Positions 46,867 to 55,984 are shown, counted from the stretch's first letter. The stretch: DNA of 64,000 bases from Palsa-504 sp003136255 (GCA_003136255.1 PLDT01000248.1:1-64000); one strand, 5' to 3'. Translations and numbers: made by a program. Notes: generated by a model from the letters alone, not told the origin.

Positions 46867-46881
46867 ATTAACTACGTTAAT
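46867..46881. promoter_or_regulatory. ATTAAC-TAC-GTTAAT palindrome before the serine hydrolase
   Basis: A perfect 6-bp inverted repeat with 3-nt centre, immediately upstream of the GGAGG ribosome-binding site of the gene at 46896. It is AT-rich in an otherwise GC-rich region and probably an operator that blocks transcription or the leader. Confidence 0.5.
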
Positions 46882-46895
46882 GGAGGAAACAGGAC

Positions 46896-48092
46896 ATGAG
46901 CGGCGGCGGATTGTCGAAATCGCGGCTGGCCCGCATGCGCGACGTCATGGCGGGCTACGTCGAGCGCGGCGAGGTACCCGGGCTCGTGCTGGCGGTGAGC
47001 CGGCGAGGCGACGCGTTGATCGAGCCGATCGGCGCGGCCGACCTGGCTGGCACGCCCATCCACAATGACACGATCTTCCGTATCTCCTCGATGACCAAGC
47101 CGATCACGGCCGCCGCAACGATGATCTGCGTGGAGGAGTGCAAGCTGCGGCTCGAGGATCCGGTGGACGGACTGCTGCCCGAACTGGCCGACCGCGTGGT
47201 CATGCGGCACCCGGATGGCCCGCTCGACGACACCGTTCCGGCCAGCCGGCCGGTAACCGTGCGTGACCTGCTGACGTTCGTCTGGGGCCTCGGCATGGTT
47301 ATCGCACCGCCTGGCACCTATCCCATCCAGCAGGCGATGGACGACCTGCAACTGGGCCAGGGTCCGCCAGACCCGGCGGTGTCGCCTGCGCCCGATGAGT
47401 GGATCCGCCGCCTCGGCACGCTGCCGCTGATGCATCAACCCGGTGCCGGCTGGATGTACAACACCGGCTCGGACGTGCTTGGCGTACTAGTCGCGCGCGC
47501 CGCAGGCCAGCCGTTCGACGAATTCCTCCGCGAGCGGATATTCGAGCCGCTGAAGATGGCTGACACCGGCTTCAGCGTGCCGGCGGCGAGCCTGACTCGG
47601 CTCGCCACCGGCTACCACGACAACGGGGTCGATGTTTACGACGCCGCCGCTGACAGCAAGTGGCGCCAGCCGCCGGCGTTCCCCTCCGGCGCGGGCGGCC
47701 TGGTCTCGACGGTGCAGGACTACCTGGCCTTCGGGGAGATGATGCTGCGCCAGGGCACGTATGACGGCGGTCGACTGTTGTCCAGGACGTCGATCGAGAT
47801 GATGACCACCGACCAGCTCACGCCCGAACAGAAGCAGGAAGCCGGGCTGTTCGCCCCGTATTTCGCTAACCACGGCTGGGGGCTGGGCATGTCGGTTGTC
47901 ACCAAGCGGGACGGCTTCGGCGAGCCGGCCGGGCGGTTCGGCTGGAATGGCGGGCTCGGCTCGGTCTGGTACGCCGACCCCAGCGAGGACTTGGACATGA
48001 TCCTGATGACCGGCTGCGCGAAGTTCGTCTTCACTCCGCCGAATATCTACCGAGACTTCTGGACCCTGGCCTATCAGGCCATTGATGACTGA
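46896..48092 (+). CDS. Class C beta-lactamase/esterase-like serine hydrolase
   Basis: 398 aa. SxxK motif in ISSMTKPITA, YxN motif in MYNTGSDVLG and the final GG-type motif in GWNGGLGSVWY, so it is a penicillin-binding-protein-fold hydrolase of the EstB/LovD type. No signal peptide, so cytoplasmic; it may transfer or remove an acyl group during enediyne assembly rather than cleave beta-lactams. ATG preceded by GGAGGAAAC. Ends convergently with the condensation gene, with a terminator between. Confidence 0.9.
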   Translation: MSGGGLSKSRLARMRDVMAGYVERGEVPGLVLAVSRRGDALIEPIGAADLAGTPIHNDTIFRISSMTKPITAAATMICVEECKLRLEDPVDGLLPELADRVVMRHPDGPLDDTVPASRPVTVRDLLTFVWGLGMVIAPPGTYPIQQAMDDLQLGQGPPDPAVSPAPDEWIRRLGTLPLMHQPGAGWMYNTGSDVLGVLVARAAGQPFDEFLRERIFEPLKMADTGFSVPAASLTRLATGYHDNGVDVYDAAADSKWRQPPAFPSGAGGLVSTVQDYLAFGEMMLRQGTYDGGRLLSRTSIEMMTTDQLTPEQKQEAGLFAPYFANHGWGLGMSVVTKRDGFGEPAGRFGWNGGLGSVWYADPSEDLDMILMTGCAKFVFTPPNIYRDFWTLAYQAIDD

Positions 48093-48113
48093 ACCTGGCC
48101 GGGCCCACGCGCC

Positions 48114-48149
48114 GGGCCCGGGCTGGCTCGCCAACGCCAGCCCGGGCCC
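48114..48149. terminator. Bidirectional hairpin terminator
   Basis: 13-bp perfect stem GGGCCCGGGCTGG with a 10-nt loop, between the convergent serine hydrolase and condensation genes, followed by a short T-rich stretch on the plus strand. Confidence 0.8.
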
Positions 48150-48156
48150 TTCTCGC

Positions 48157-49533
48157 TCAGCCGAGCCGGAGCGGCGCGTCGGGCGACGCCAGGACCTGGC
48201 GTAGCACCTGCGAGAACTCCTCCGCCATCGCGGCGATGGTCGCCTCGCCGAAGATGTTGCGCTTGAACGTGATCGCCGCGATCATGTCGCCCGACGGGGC
48301 GGCGCTCAGCGTCCACAGGACCCCGTCCGGCATGGCCGAGGTCCGCTCCTGGCCCCGCGGCTCCCGCGATATCTCGACGAACTTCAGGTCGCCAGGGGTG
48401 TTATCGGCGAGCATGACCGGGTCGGGGAACACCTGGAACACAGCGGCGGCCGCGTTATCGGACATGGCGGGCCCCATCAGTTCTGGCGCCAGGCCGAAGA
48501 TGTGGATGCTCGGGATGTCACGAGAGTAGGCGTCCAGGCAGGTCCGGCGGGTCCGCTCCAGTACTTCGCGGAACGTCGCGCATCCGGTGAGTTCGGTGCG
48601 CAGCGGGATGAAGTTAAAGAACGACCCGACGGTGTCCTCGAACCGCCGACCGCCGCGGCCCGGGGTAAAGGTCGCCACGATGACGTCCTTGGACTCGAGC
48701 TTTCGCTGGACGACGATCTGATACGCGGCGAGCAGCACGATGGCGGTCGTGCTGCGGCTCGCGGCGGCCAGCTTCGTAGCGGCGGAGGCCAGGTCGGCGG
48801 GGATCGAGAAGCGGTACGCGCCGGTTGTATGCGGCACGCCGGCCGACCGGGCGAAGTCGGTGGGCAGCGCGCTGATCAGGGCGCCCGACAATGCTTTGCG
48901 CCAGTAATCGATGGCGCCGGCCGGCTGAGCGTCGGACGCCTCGCGGCTCCAGGCGGCAAATTCCCGGTACTGCGGCGCCTTCGGCAACTCGGGCACGTCG
49001 AAGCCCTGATGGGCCGCGTAGCGGTTGACCAGATCGCGGATGATCAGCCGTACCGACCAGCCGTCGGTGGCGATGTGGTGCGTGATCAGGGCGAGCACCG
49101 AGTCCTGGTCGTCGAACCTGGCGAGCACTGCCTTGATCAGCGGCGGCTGATTCGCGTCGATCTCGCCGTTCTCGAGCTCCCTGATCAGTTCCTCTGCCTG
49201 CTGATCACGTGACTTCCCCGGCTCGGCGGGTAGGTCACGCACCGAGAGCTCAGGCGTCGAAGCAGGAAATATTTCCTGGTACTTGTCGTCGCCGTCGCGC
49301 ACGATCACGGTGCGCAGCGCCTCGTGCCGTTCCACTACATTGCGCAGCGCGCGCCGCATCGCGACGGCATCGACGTGCCCGGTGACGCGCCAGGCCTCGA
49401 CGATGTGGTAATGCGGACCGAACGGCCCGTCCTGACCGCCGGAGTCGAAGAGGCAGACGAATTCCTGGTTCAGCGACAACGGGGCTCGCTCGGTCTCCGT
49501 CACCGCTGGCTGTCCGGCACTGGTGGTGCTCAT
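48157..49533 (-). CDS. Free-standing NRPS condensation enzyme (C3)
   Basis: 458 aa, a stand-alone condensation domain starting with LSLNQEFVCLFDSGGQDGPFGPHYHIV and having the HHxxxDG motif in THHIATDGWS, DFARSAG-type core and the PGRGGRRFEDTVGSFFNFIPLRT motif. Resembles SgcC5 of C-1027, which joins a PCP-bound beta-amino acid to the enediyne diol by ester formation. The two related genes at 60747 and 61916 are closer to each other. It is the last gene of an A-T, ThDP enzyme, C operon, overlapping the ThDP stop by four bases. Confidence 0.92.
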   Translation of the reverse strand: MSTTSAGQPAVTETERAPLSLNQEFVCLFDSGGQDGPFGPHYHIVEAWRVTGHVDAVAMRRALRNVVERHEALRTVIVRDGDDKYQEIFPASTPELSVRDLPAEPGKSRDQQAEELIRELENGEIDANQPPLIKAVLARFDDQDSVLALITHHIATDGWSVRLIIRDLVNRYAAHQGFDVPELPKAPQYREFAAWSREASDAQPAGAIDYWRKALSGALISALPTDFARSAGVPHTTGAYRFSIPADLASAATKLAAASRSTTAIVLLAAYQIVVQRKLESKDVIVATFTPGRGGRRFEDTVGSFFNFIPLRTELTGCATFREVLERTRRTCLDAYSRDIPSIHIFGLAPELMGPAMSDNAAAAVFQVFPDPVMLADNTPGDLKFVEISREPRGQERTSAMPDGVLWTLSAAPSGDMIAAITFKRNIFGEATIAAMAEEFSQVLRQVLASPDAPLRLG

Positions 49534-51230
49534 GGTTCACGCTCCTTCTCGCGGATATCCGTGTTGTGGGCCAGCTGATGCCTGCCGGGGTATTCGGCAA
49601 CTACGTCGGGCACGACCTTGCAGTCGAGCAGGTAGGTGCCGTGGCCGCCCGTCTCGTTCCAGGCGCGCAGCCCAGCCAGGTCGGCGAGGGTGCGCACCGT
49701 GGCCGACTTGGCGCCGAATGAGCGAGCCACGGCGGCGAAGTCGGCATCGCCGAAGGTTGCGGGGCTGGTGTCGGCGACCAGCGGGCGGTACATGTGGACC
49801 TCCGCGCCGTAGCCGGAGTCGTTGAATATCACCACGAGCGCGGAGTGCGCGACGCGGATGAGGGTCTCGAGCTCAGGCAGCCCCATCAGCGCGCCGCCGT
49901 CGCCAAGGGCCACGACCGTCGTCCGGTCCGTTCTGCCGACCGCAGCACCGACCGCGCCCGCGAAGCCGAGACCGATGGTCTGCAGCGCCGCGCCGGTGAA
50001 TACGAGCGCGGACGGGTCGGCGGACGGCCAGTACATAGCCGGCCACCCGACGAAGTGGCCGCCGTCCATGACCAGCGTCCTTTCCGCCGGCAGCAGGCCG
50101 GCCAGGGCCAGCGACAAGGTCCTCGGGTCGATCCGGCTGACCGTGCTCGCGTCGTCGTACGCCTCGTGCTCCCAGTCGGCCGGCCCGATGTCAGCTGCCA
50201 CCTCGTCTCGCCAGCTAGCTGCCACCAGGCCGCGGGCGCGCACGCCGTCCAGCAGAGCGCTGGCGACCCGCGCCGCGTCGCCCGTGACGCACAGGTCAAC
50301 CCGGCTCACAGTCGGGGCGGCGCCCAGATCGACCTGCACGAGCGTGGCGCCTGGATTGAGCACTATGCCGCCGTGCAGCGTGAACTCGTTCAGGCTCGCC
50401 CCGAACGCGACGACCACATCGGCCTCGCCCATGAGCCGGGCGGCCCGCGGCGAGGCGAAGCCACCGCAGATCCCGAGCGACCACGGGCTGTTGCGGAACA
50501 GGCCGCCGGCCATCACCGTGGTCGTAAGCAGCGCGCCGATCCGGTCAGCGAGCACGGCGATTGGCAGCGCGGCGCCGGAACGGTACGCTGCGAGCCCGGC
50601 GAGCAGCAGCGGGCGCCGCGCGCTGGCCAGGACGTCAAGCGCCGCGTCGAGCTGGCGGGCAGCCGACACCGGGCGAAGGTCAGACCCAGAGCATGTGCGG
50701 GGCAGCTCATGACAGGCGGGCTGGTCAGGCACACCGACGCCGAGCAGGTCGGCGGGCAGGCTGAGCACAACCGGGCGCGGGCCACCGCGCGCTAGCTCGA
50801 GCGCGCGGGCGACAGCCCCACGGGCCGTCGCCGGGTCGGTGACACGAACGGTCCTAGCCCCCAGTACCGCGGCGAACGCGCCCTGGTCGATGTCGATCGG
50901 CCGCGGCCTGCCCGCCGGTTGGTCGCCGCTGAGCAGCAGTACGCCACTGCGGTGCTTGACCGCCTCGACCAGCCCGGTCGCGGTGTTGGTCAGGCCCGGC
51001 CCGTACGTGGTCGCGGCGACCGCGACCTCCCCCGTCGCCCGGTAATATGCGTCCGCCATCGCGACGGCCCCGCCCTCATGCCGGGCGGCGACGTACCTGG
51101 CGCCACCCGCCATGAGCCCGGCCACGGCGAGGAAGTTCGCGTTGCCGACGACGCCAAACGCAACCCTGACCCCTTCGGCGGCAAGAGCCTGTCCCACCGT
51201 CGTCGCGAGCTTCGCCATGGCCGGCGTCAT
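49530..51230 (-). CDS. ThDP-dependent enzyme (acetolactate synthase/benzoylformate decarboxylase-like)
   Basis: 566 aa with three ThDP-family domains: N-terminal Pyr domain with the catalytic Glu in AARHEGGAVAMADAYYR (about residue 51), central domain, and C-terminal PP domain with the ThDP motif GDGGALMGLPELETLIRVAHSALVVIFND. It performs decarboxylation or carboligation of a 2-oxo acid. Located between A-T and C proteins, so it probably prepares or links the acyl unit that the A-T activates, or makes an aryl acid; inferred. The usual acetolactate synthase small subunit is absent. Confidence 0.88.
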   Translation of the reverse strand: MTPAMAKLATTVGQALAAEGVRVAFGVVGNANFLAVAGLMAGGARYVAARHEGGAVAMADAYYRATGEVAVAATTYGPGLTNTATGLVEAVKHRSGVLLLSGDQPAGRPRPIDIDQGAFAAVLGARTVRVTDPATARGAVARALELARGGPRPVVLSLPADLLGVGVPDQPACHELPRTCSGSDLRPVSAARQLDAALDVLASARRPLLLAGLAAYRSGAALPIAVLADRIGALLTTTVMAGGLFRNSPWSLGICGGFASPRAARLMGEADVVVAFGASLNEFTLHGGIVLNPGATLVQVDLGAAPTVSRVDLCVTGDAARVASALLDGVRARGLVAASWRDEVAADIGPADWEHEAYDDASTVSRIDPRTLSLALAGLLPAERTLVMDGGHFVGWPAMYWPSADPSALVFTGAALQTIGLGFAGAVGAAVGRTDRTTVVALGDGGALMGLPELETLIRVAHSALVVIFNDSGYGAEVHMYRPLVADTSPATFGDADFAAVARSFGAKSATVRTLADLAGLRAWNETGGHGTYLLDCKVVPDVVAEYPGRHQLAHNTDIREKEREP

Positions 51231-51247
51231 TCCAGCTCGAACTGGAC

Positions 51248-53026
51248 TCAGGCCCGCGACTGCTGCAGGGCCTTCTCAACCTGCTGGTCAAGCTCGGCAA
51301 CCGTGGGCGCGTCGAAGATGTCAGAGACCAGCAGCTCGATACTCAAACGGTCCTGGATCGAGCTGATCAGCCGCATGGCCATGAGCGACTCTCCGTGCAG
51401 CTCGAAGAAGCTGTCGTCGAGTCCGACCCTGGGCACCCCGAGGACCTCGGCGAACAGCGAGCAAAGGACCTCCTGCCGCGCGGTCTGGGGGGCGCGGTAG
51501 ATCGACGAGACTTCCACGACAGGCTCGGGTAGTGCCTTGCGATCCACCTTGCCGTTCGGGGTCAGCGGCAGCGAATCAAGCGTGACGAACGCCGACGGCA
51601 CCATGTACTCGGGCAGCAGCTCCGTCGCGTGCGCCCGCAGCCCGCCAATGTCGAACGGCACAGTGTCGACCGGGCCCGCCTCGGCGACAGCGTAAGCGAT
51701 CAGGCGCTTCTCGCCGTCCTCGACCTCGCGTGCGACCACCACCGTGTGCGCCAGCCCGTGGTATCTCGCGAGCACGCTCTCGACCTCGGCCAGTTCGACC
51801 CGGTAGCCACGGATCTTGACCTGGTCGCCAGAGCGTCCGACGAATTCGATCAGCCCGTCCTGCCGCATCCGCACTTGGTCCCCCGTGCGGTACATGCGCT
51901 GACCAGCCCCGTCGAACGGATCGGCGACGAAACGCTCGGCCGTGACGTCGGGCCGCCGGTAGTAGCCGCGGGCGAGGCGGTCACCGGCGACGTAGAGGTC
52001 ACCGACCTCACCCGTCGGCAGCGCCCTGAGGTCCTCGTCGAGCACGTGCAGCCGGGTGTTGTCCATGCCGCGTCCGACCGGCACGGTCAGGCCCATGGAG
52101 TAGGGGGCCCGCATCGGCGAATTGGTGATAAACGCCGCCAGCTCGCTCGCGCCGTAGGTCGCGCGGACCACGGTGTCAGGGCACGCCTGGAGCACCTGCT
52201 GCACCGCCTTGGCCGAGATCACGTCGCCGCCGGTCAGCACCTCACGCACGCCAGCGAAGCACTCCGGCGCCTCGTCGGCGACGACCCGGAACAGGCCAGC
52301 CGTCACGTGCACGGCGGAGATCTGGTGCTCGGTGATCAGCCTCCGCAAGGTGCCGACGTCGAGGTGGCCTGGCGGTGCGAGGACTAGGCGGCCACCGCGC
52401 AGCAGCGGCACCCACAGCTCGTAGGTGGACACGGCGAACGCATACGGCGCCAGCATCAAGATCCGCTCCTGGCCCCCGCCGTCCCAGCAGGAATCGAGGG
52501 CCAGCCCGAGAACGCCGCGGTGGGTGACGGCGACTCCCATCGGGTCGCCGGTCGAGCCCGAGGTGTAGATCACGTGCACCAGATGATCAAGCCCGGTCCG
52601 CACGTCGGGGTCGGTGCCGGGCAGCGAGCGCTGTTCTGCGTCCGAGTCCACGAAAACAACCGTGGGAACCTCGGGCAAGCCGCGCTCGCGCATGATCGCG
52701 TCCGCTAGCAGCACGGGCCGGTCCACGCTGTCGGCGATCCACTGCAGGCGCGGCAACGGATATGCACTGTGTAGGGGCAGGTACAGGGCGCCGGCTTTCA
52801 CGATGCCCAAGATCGAGGCAACCATCTCGACGGACCGCTCCTGAAGCACCATGACCGGGTCTTCTGGCCTGACGCCCAGGCCGAGCAGCCGGTGCGCAAT
52901 GCGATTGGCCCGCTCGTCGAGCTCGGCGTAGGTAAGCGCCTGCGCGGGCGACGACACCGCGATCGCGTCCGGCGTCCGCGCCATTACCCAGGCAAAGCGC
53001 TCCTGAACGGAATTGGAATCCACCAT
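51248..53026 (-). CDS. NRPS adenylation-thiolation protein (A-T), unusual A domain
   Basis: 592 aa. A domain (about residues 1-500): A3 YTSGSTGDPMGVAV with Met instead of the usual Lys, A4 FAVSTYELW in which the alpha-amino-binding Asp (FDxS) is Ala, A5 YGASE, A7 MYRTGDQVR, A8 GYRVELAEVE and A10 NGKVDRKALP with catalytic Lys. T domain (about residues 515-585) with Ser in FFELHGESLMAM. The missing Asp indicates a non-alpha-amino acid, such as a beta-amino, hydroxy or aryl acid. First gene of the operon with ThDP and C genes. The start ATG at 53026 lies behind a hairpin-rich leader. Confidence 0.93.
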   Translation of the reverse strand: MVDSNSVQERFAWVMARTPDAIAVSSPAQALTYAELDERANRIAHRLLGLGVRPEDPVMVLQERSVEMVASILGIVKAGALYLPLHSAYPLPRLQWIADSVDRPVLLADAIMRERGLPEVPTVVFVDSDAEQRSLPGTDPDVRTGLDHLVHVIYTSGSTGDPMGVAVTHRGVLGLALDSCWDGGGQERILMLAPYAFAVSTYELWVPLLRGGRLVLAPPGHLDVGTLRRLITEHQISAVHVTAGLFRVVADEAPECFAGVREVLTGGDVISAKAVQQVLQACPDTVVRATYGASELAAFITNSPMRAPYSMGLTVPVGRGMDNTRLHVLDEDLRALPTGEVGDLYVAGDRLARGYYRRPDVTAERFVADPFDGAGQRMYRTGDQVRMRQDGLIEFVGRSGDQVKIRGYRVELAEVESVLARYHGLAHTVVVAREVEDGEKRLIAYAVAEAGPVDTVPFDIGGLRAHATELLPEYMVPSAFVTLDSLPLTPNGKVDRKALPEPVVEVSSIYRAPQTARQEVLCSLFAEVLGVPRVGLDDSFFELHGESLMAMRLISSIQDRLSIELLVSDIFDAPTVAELDQQVEKALQQSRA

Positions 53027-53374
53027 GTTGCCCCGATCCGACTATTCGTGACAGCCGCCGCGCAGCCCAAGCTGCGCGGATCCGATCCAACTCGCACCGC
53101 GCACGTCTAAGGCGACGATGACAGCGGCCCGCTGTCACCTGCATCTCCCGGATTGCGCTCGGCATTTGTGCAGCGCAATCCGAGAGATGCGCCACCTAAG
53201 GTCAGATGTCACCGTCGGGAATGCAGGACGGCGATAGCCGGCAGGAAAGGCCGTGCCCACCGGGCGCCGCCGGATTGGCTGCACGACAGCTAGCAGCTGG
53301 CCCTGGCGTGAACCGGTGATCCAGGACGCCAGCGCCGCTTGTAGTGCAGCGGGCCAGGCAAGGAGGCAACCGTG
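53027..53374. promoter_or_regulatory. Divergent promoter with three inverted repeats
   Basis: 348 nt between the A-T operon and the FAD monooxygenase. It holds CCGCGCAG-N6-CTGCGCGG (53058-53079), a perfect palindrome GACAGCGG-C-CCGCTGTC (53120-53136), and a 19-nt inverted repeat with 18 of 19 matches (53141-53159 and 53172-53190, arms starting GCATCTC and ending AGAGATGC, 12-nt spacer). No coding frame is convincing. Operators for a regulator or RNA hairpins. Confidence 0.7.
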
Positions 53375-54736
53375 ATGCAGGACCAGCATGGAGAACGCGC
53401 AGTGGTGCTCGGCGGTGGCATGGCTGGCCTGTTGGCCGCCCGTGTCCTCGCCGATAAGTACGCCGACGTCGTCGTCGTGGATCGCGACGAGCTGACCGGC
53501 GTGACCGGCTTCCGCAACGGCGTACCGCATGGTCGCCACGCGCACTGCCTGGTCGCCAGGGGCCAGGAGATCTTTGAGGAGCTGCTCCCTGGGCTCACTG
53601 CGGGAATGAAAGAGGCCGGGGTCACGCTCGGCGACTTCAACGGCCAGATCCAGTGGAACTTCAACGGCCACCGGCTAGCGGCGTCGGACTCGGACCTGGT
53701 GTGCGTGTCGTCCGGCCGGCCGATACTCGAGGAGCACGTCCGAAGGCACGTCCAGGCCATTCCCAACGTGCGCTTCCTCGAGCAGTACGACATCGTGGGC
53801 CTGGAGACAACGCCGGACAAGATGCGGGTCACCGGGGCGCGGATCCAGCGTCGCGAGCAGGGTAGCGAACCCGAGGTGCTGTCCGCCGACCTGGTGGTCG
53901 ACGTCACCGGCCGCGGCTCGCGGATGCCGGCCTGGCTGCGTGAGCTCGGCTACGAGGCGCCGCCGGAGGACAGGATCAAGGTCAACCTGGCCTACACCAC
54001 GCGGCATTACCGCTTCAAGCGCAACCCGTTCACCACCGACATCGCGATCAACCAGGCCGGGACGCCCGCGTTTCCGCGCGGCGTGTTCTGCTACCTCTTG
54101 CCTGACGGCGAGACCGTCGAGCTGTCCCTCACCGGGGTCCTCGGCGACCACGCGCCAACGGACCCCGAGGGCTTCCTCGCCTACATCAAGTCGCTGCCGC
54201 TCCCCGACCATTACGAGTACGTCCACGACGCGGAACCGGTCGACGAGCCGGTGCAGTTCAAGTTCCCCGCCAGTGTCTGGCGCCACTACGAGCAGCTGAC
54301 CCGCTTCCCCGGCGGCCTGCTGGTGATGGGCGACGCCGTGTGCAGCTTCAACCCGGTCTACGCCCAGGGCATGACCGTCGCCGGGATGGAGGCGCTGACG
54401 CTGCGCAAGCACCTGCAGATCCCCGGACCGCTGAACGCGGCCGCGTTCTTCGGCGAGATGGCAGGCCAGATCGCCGGGCCGTGGCAGTTCTCCGCCATCG
54501 CCGACCTCGGCTACCCGGGCGTCGAGGGCGAGCGGACTGACGAGATCCGCCTGATCAACCAGTACATCCCGGCGGTCCTAGGCGCCGCGGCGTACGACCC
54601 GGTCGTCACCGACGCCTTCTTGCGAGTGGCCGGGCTGGTCGCGGACCCCATGTCGCTGATGAGCCCGGACATCGCAATCCGGGTGGGGCGGGTGCTGCAA
54701 CGTGCCGGGCGCCCGTCGGCTGCCACCCCCGCCTGA
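53375..54736 (+). CDS. FAD-dependent monooxygenase/oxidoreductase
   Basis: 453 aa with the FAD motif AVVLGGGMAGLLAARVLADKY, the DG-like segment and the second FAD motif GGLLVMGDAVCSFNPVYAQGMTVAG (GD motif). Resembles aromatic hydroxylases and geranylgeranyl reductase/halogenase-like flavoproteins; no Trp-halogenase WxWxIP motif is seen. Start ATG at 53375 has GGAGG eight nt upstream; GTG at 53372 is also possible. It precedes the epoxide hydrolase by 56 nt, so the two form an operon. Confidence 0.9.
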   Translation: MQDQHGERAVVLGGGMAGLLAARVLADKYADVVVVDRDELTGVTGFRNGVPHGRHAHCLVARGQEIFEELLPGLTAGMKEAGVTLGDFNGQIQWNFNGHRLAASDSDLVCVSSGRPILEEHVRRHVQAIPNVRFLEQYDIVGLETTPDKMRVTGARIQRREQGSEPEVLSADLVVDVTGRGSRMPAWLRELGYEAPPEDRIKVNLAYTTRHYRFKRNPFTTDIAINQAGTPAFPRGVFCYLLPDGETVELSLTGVLGDHAPTDPEGFLAYIKSLPLPDHYEYVHDAEPVDEPVQFKFPASVWRHYEQLTRFPGGLLVMGDAVCSFNPVYAQGMTVAGMEALTLRKHLQIPGPLNAAAFFGEMAGQIAGPWQFSAIADLGYPGVEGERTDEIRLINQYIPAVLGAAAYDPVVTDAFLRVAGLVADPMSLMSPDIAIRVGRVLQRAGRPSAATPA

Positions 54737-54792
54737 GACCGACCCGCGACGCAGATCAACAACGGCCTTAGACCCTTCAACAGAGGTGCACG

Positions 54793-55965
54793 ATGCGTGA
54801 GTTCAAGATCGACGTCCCGCAGTCGCAGCTCGATGACCTGAAGCAAAGACTCGCGGCCACCCGCTGGCCCGATGAGATGCCCGGTGTCGGCTGGAGCCGC
54901 GGCGCTCCGCTGAGCTATATCAGGGAGCTGGCCGAGTACTGGCGCACCAGCTTCGACTGGCGCGCCGCCGAGGCGCGGATGAACCAGTTCCCTCACTTCC
55001 TCACGGAGATCGACGGCGTGCAGGTGCATTTCCTGCACGCTCGCTCGCCCGAACCGAACGCCATGCCGGTGATCTTCACCCACGGCTGGCCCGGATCCTT
55101 CGTTGAGTTCCTCGATGTCATCGATCCACTGATCAACCCGACCGCGCACGGCGGCGACCCGGCCGACGCGTTCCATGTGATCATCCCGTCGATCCCCGGC
55201 TACGGCTTCTCCGGCCCGACTCACAAGCTCGGCTGGGACACCGAGCGGGTGGCGCTAACTTGGAAGGAGTTGATGCGCCGCCTCGGGTACACCCGCTACA
55301 TCGCGCAGGGCGGCGACTGGGGCTCGCCCATCTCGCTGCGGGTCGGCCTCGCCGATCCTGAACACGTCGCGGGCGTGCACATCAACATGTGCGTGACGCT
55401 CCCGCCACCCGACCCCGCCGTCATGGCTCAGCTCATATCTCAGCTGTCCGAGTCGGATATGGAGCGGCTGCAATTCGGCGGTTACTTCTTCCAGGACGGC
55501 TTCGGCTGGATGAAGATCCAGGCCACCCGCCCGCAGACGCTCGCCTACGGCCTGACCGACTCACCCGTCGGGCAGCTCGCCTGGATCGCGGAGAAATTCA
55601 AGGAGTGGACGGACTCGACGGACCGGCCCGAGGACGCGGTAAGCCGCGACCAGATGCTGACCAACGTGTCGCTCTACTGGCTGACCGCGACCGCGGGGTC
55701 GAGCGCGCAGCTGTACTACGAATCTGAGCACCTCGACGCTGACTTCGGCCGCACGTGGGCCGGGCCGTGGCCGCTAGCCATGCCGGTCGCCGTGGCGGTC
55801 TTCCCCAAGGACGCGTCGCGGCCGATCCGCAGTTGGGCGGAGAACATCCTGCCCACGCTGACCCGCTGGACCGAGTTCGACCGCGGCGGTCACTTCGCCG
55901 CCATGGAGCAGCCGGAACTCTTCGTAGGGGACATACGGGCGTTCGCTCGCTCCCTGCACGAGTGA
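54793..55965 (+). CDS. Epoxide hydrolase (EHN-type, SgcF/NcsF-like)
   Basis: 390 aa. N-terminal EHN domain (FKIDVPQSQLDDLKQRLAATRWP) and alpha/beta-hydrolase core: oxyanion HGWPGS, nucleophile Asp175 in GGDWGSP, His367 in GGHFAAMEQP, a tyrosine pair region further on. It opens an epoxide to a vicinal diol. In C-1027 and neocarzinostatin pathways the homologs act on the enediyne core epoxide, creating the hydroxyl to which the peripheral moiety is attached. Good fit with the free-standing C enzymes. Confidence 0.95.
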   Translation: MREFKIDVPQSQLDDLKQRLAATRWPDEMPGVGWSRGAPLSYIRELAEYWRTSFDWRAAEARMNQFPHFLTEIDGVQVHFLHARSPEPNAMPVIFTHGWPGSFVEFLDVIDPLINPTAHGGDPADAFHVIIPSIPGYGFSGPTHKLGWDTERVALTWKELMRRLGYTRYIAQGGDWGSPISLRVGLADPEHVAGVHINMCVTLPPPDPAVMAQLISQLSESDMERLQFGGYFFQDGFGWMKIQATRPQTLAYGLTDSPVGQLAWIAEKFKEWTDSTDRPEDAVSRDQMLTNVSLYWLTATAGSSAQLYYESEHLDADFGRTWAGPWPLAMPVAVAVFPKDASRPIRSWAENILPTLTRWTEFDRGGHFAAMEQPELFVGDIRAFARSLHE

Positions 55966-55984
55966 CCGTCCGACCCGCTCTCCA

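Noticed and set aside
46896..48092. Classical secreted beta-lactamase
   Set aside because: No signal peptide after a well-supported ATG start, and it lies among biosynthetic genes.
53375..54736. Flavin-dependent tryptophan or PCP-dependent halogenase
   Set aside because: I cannot find the WxWxIP motif; the sequence fits FAD monooxygenase or reductase families better.
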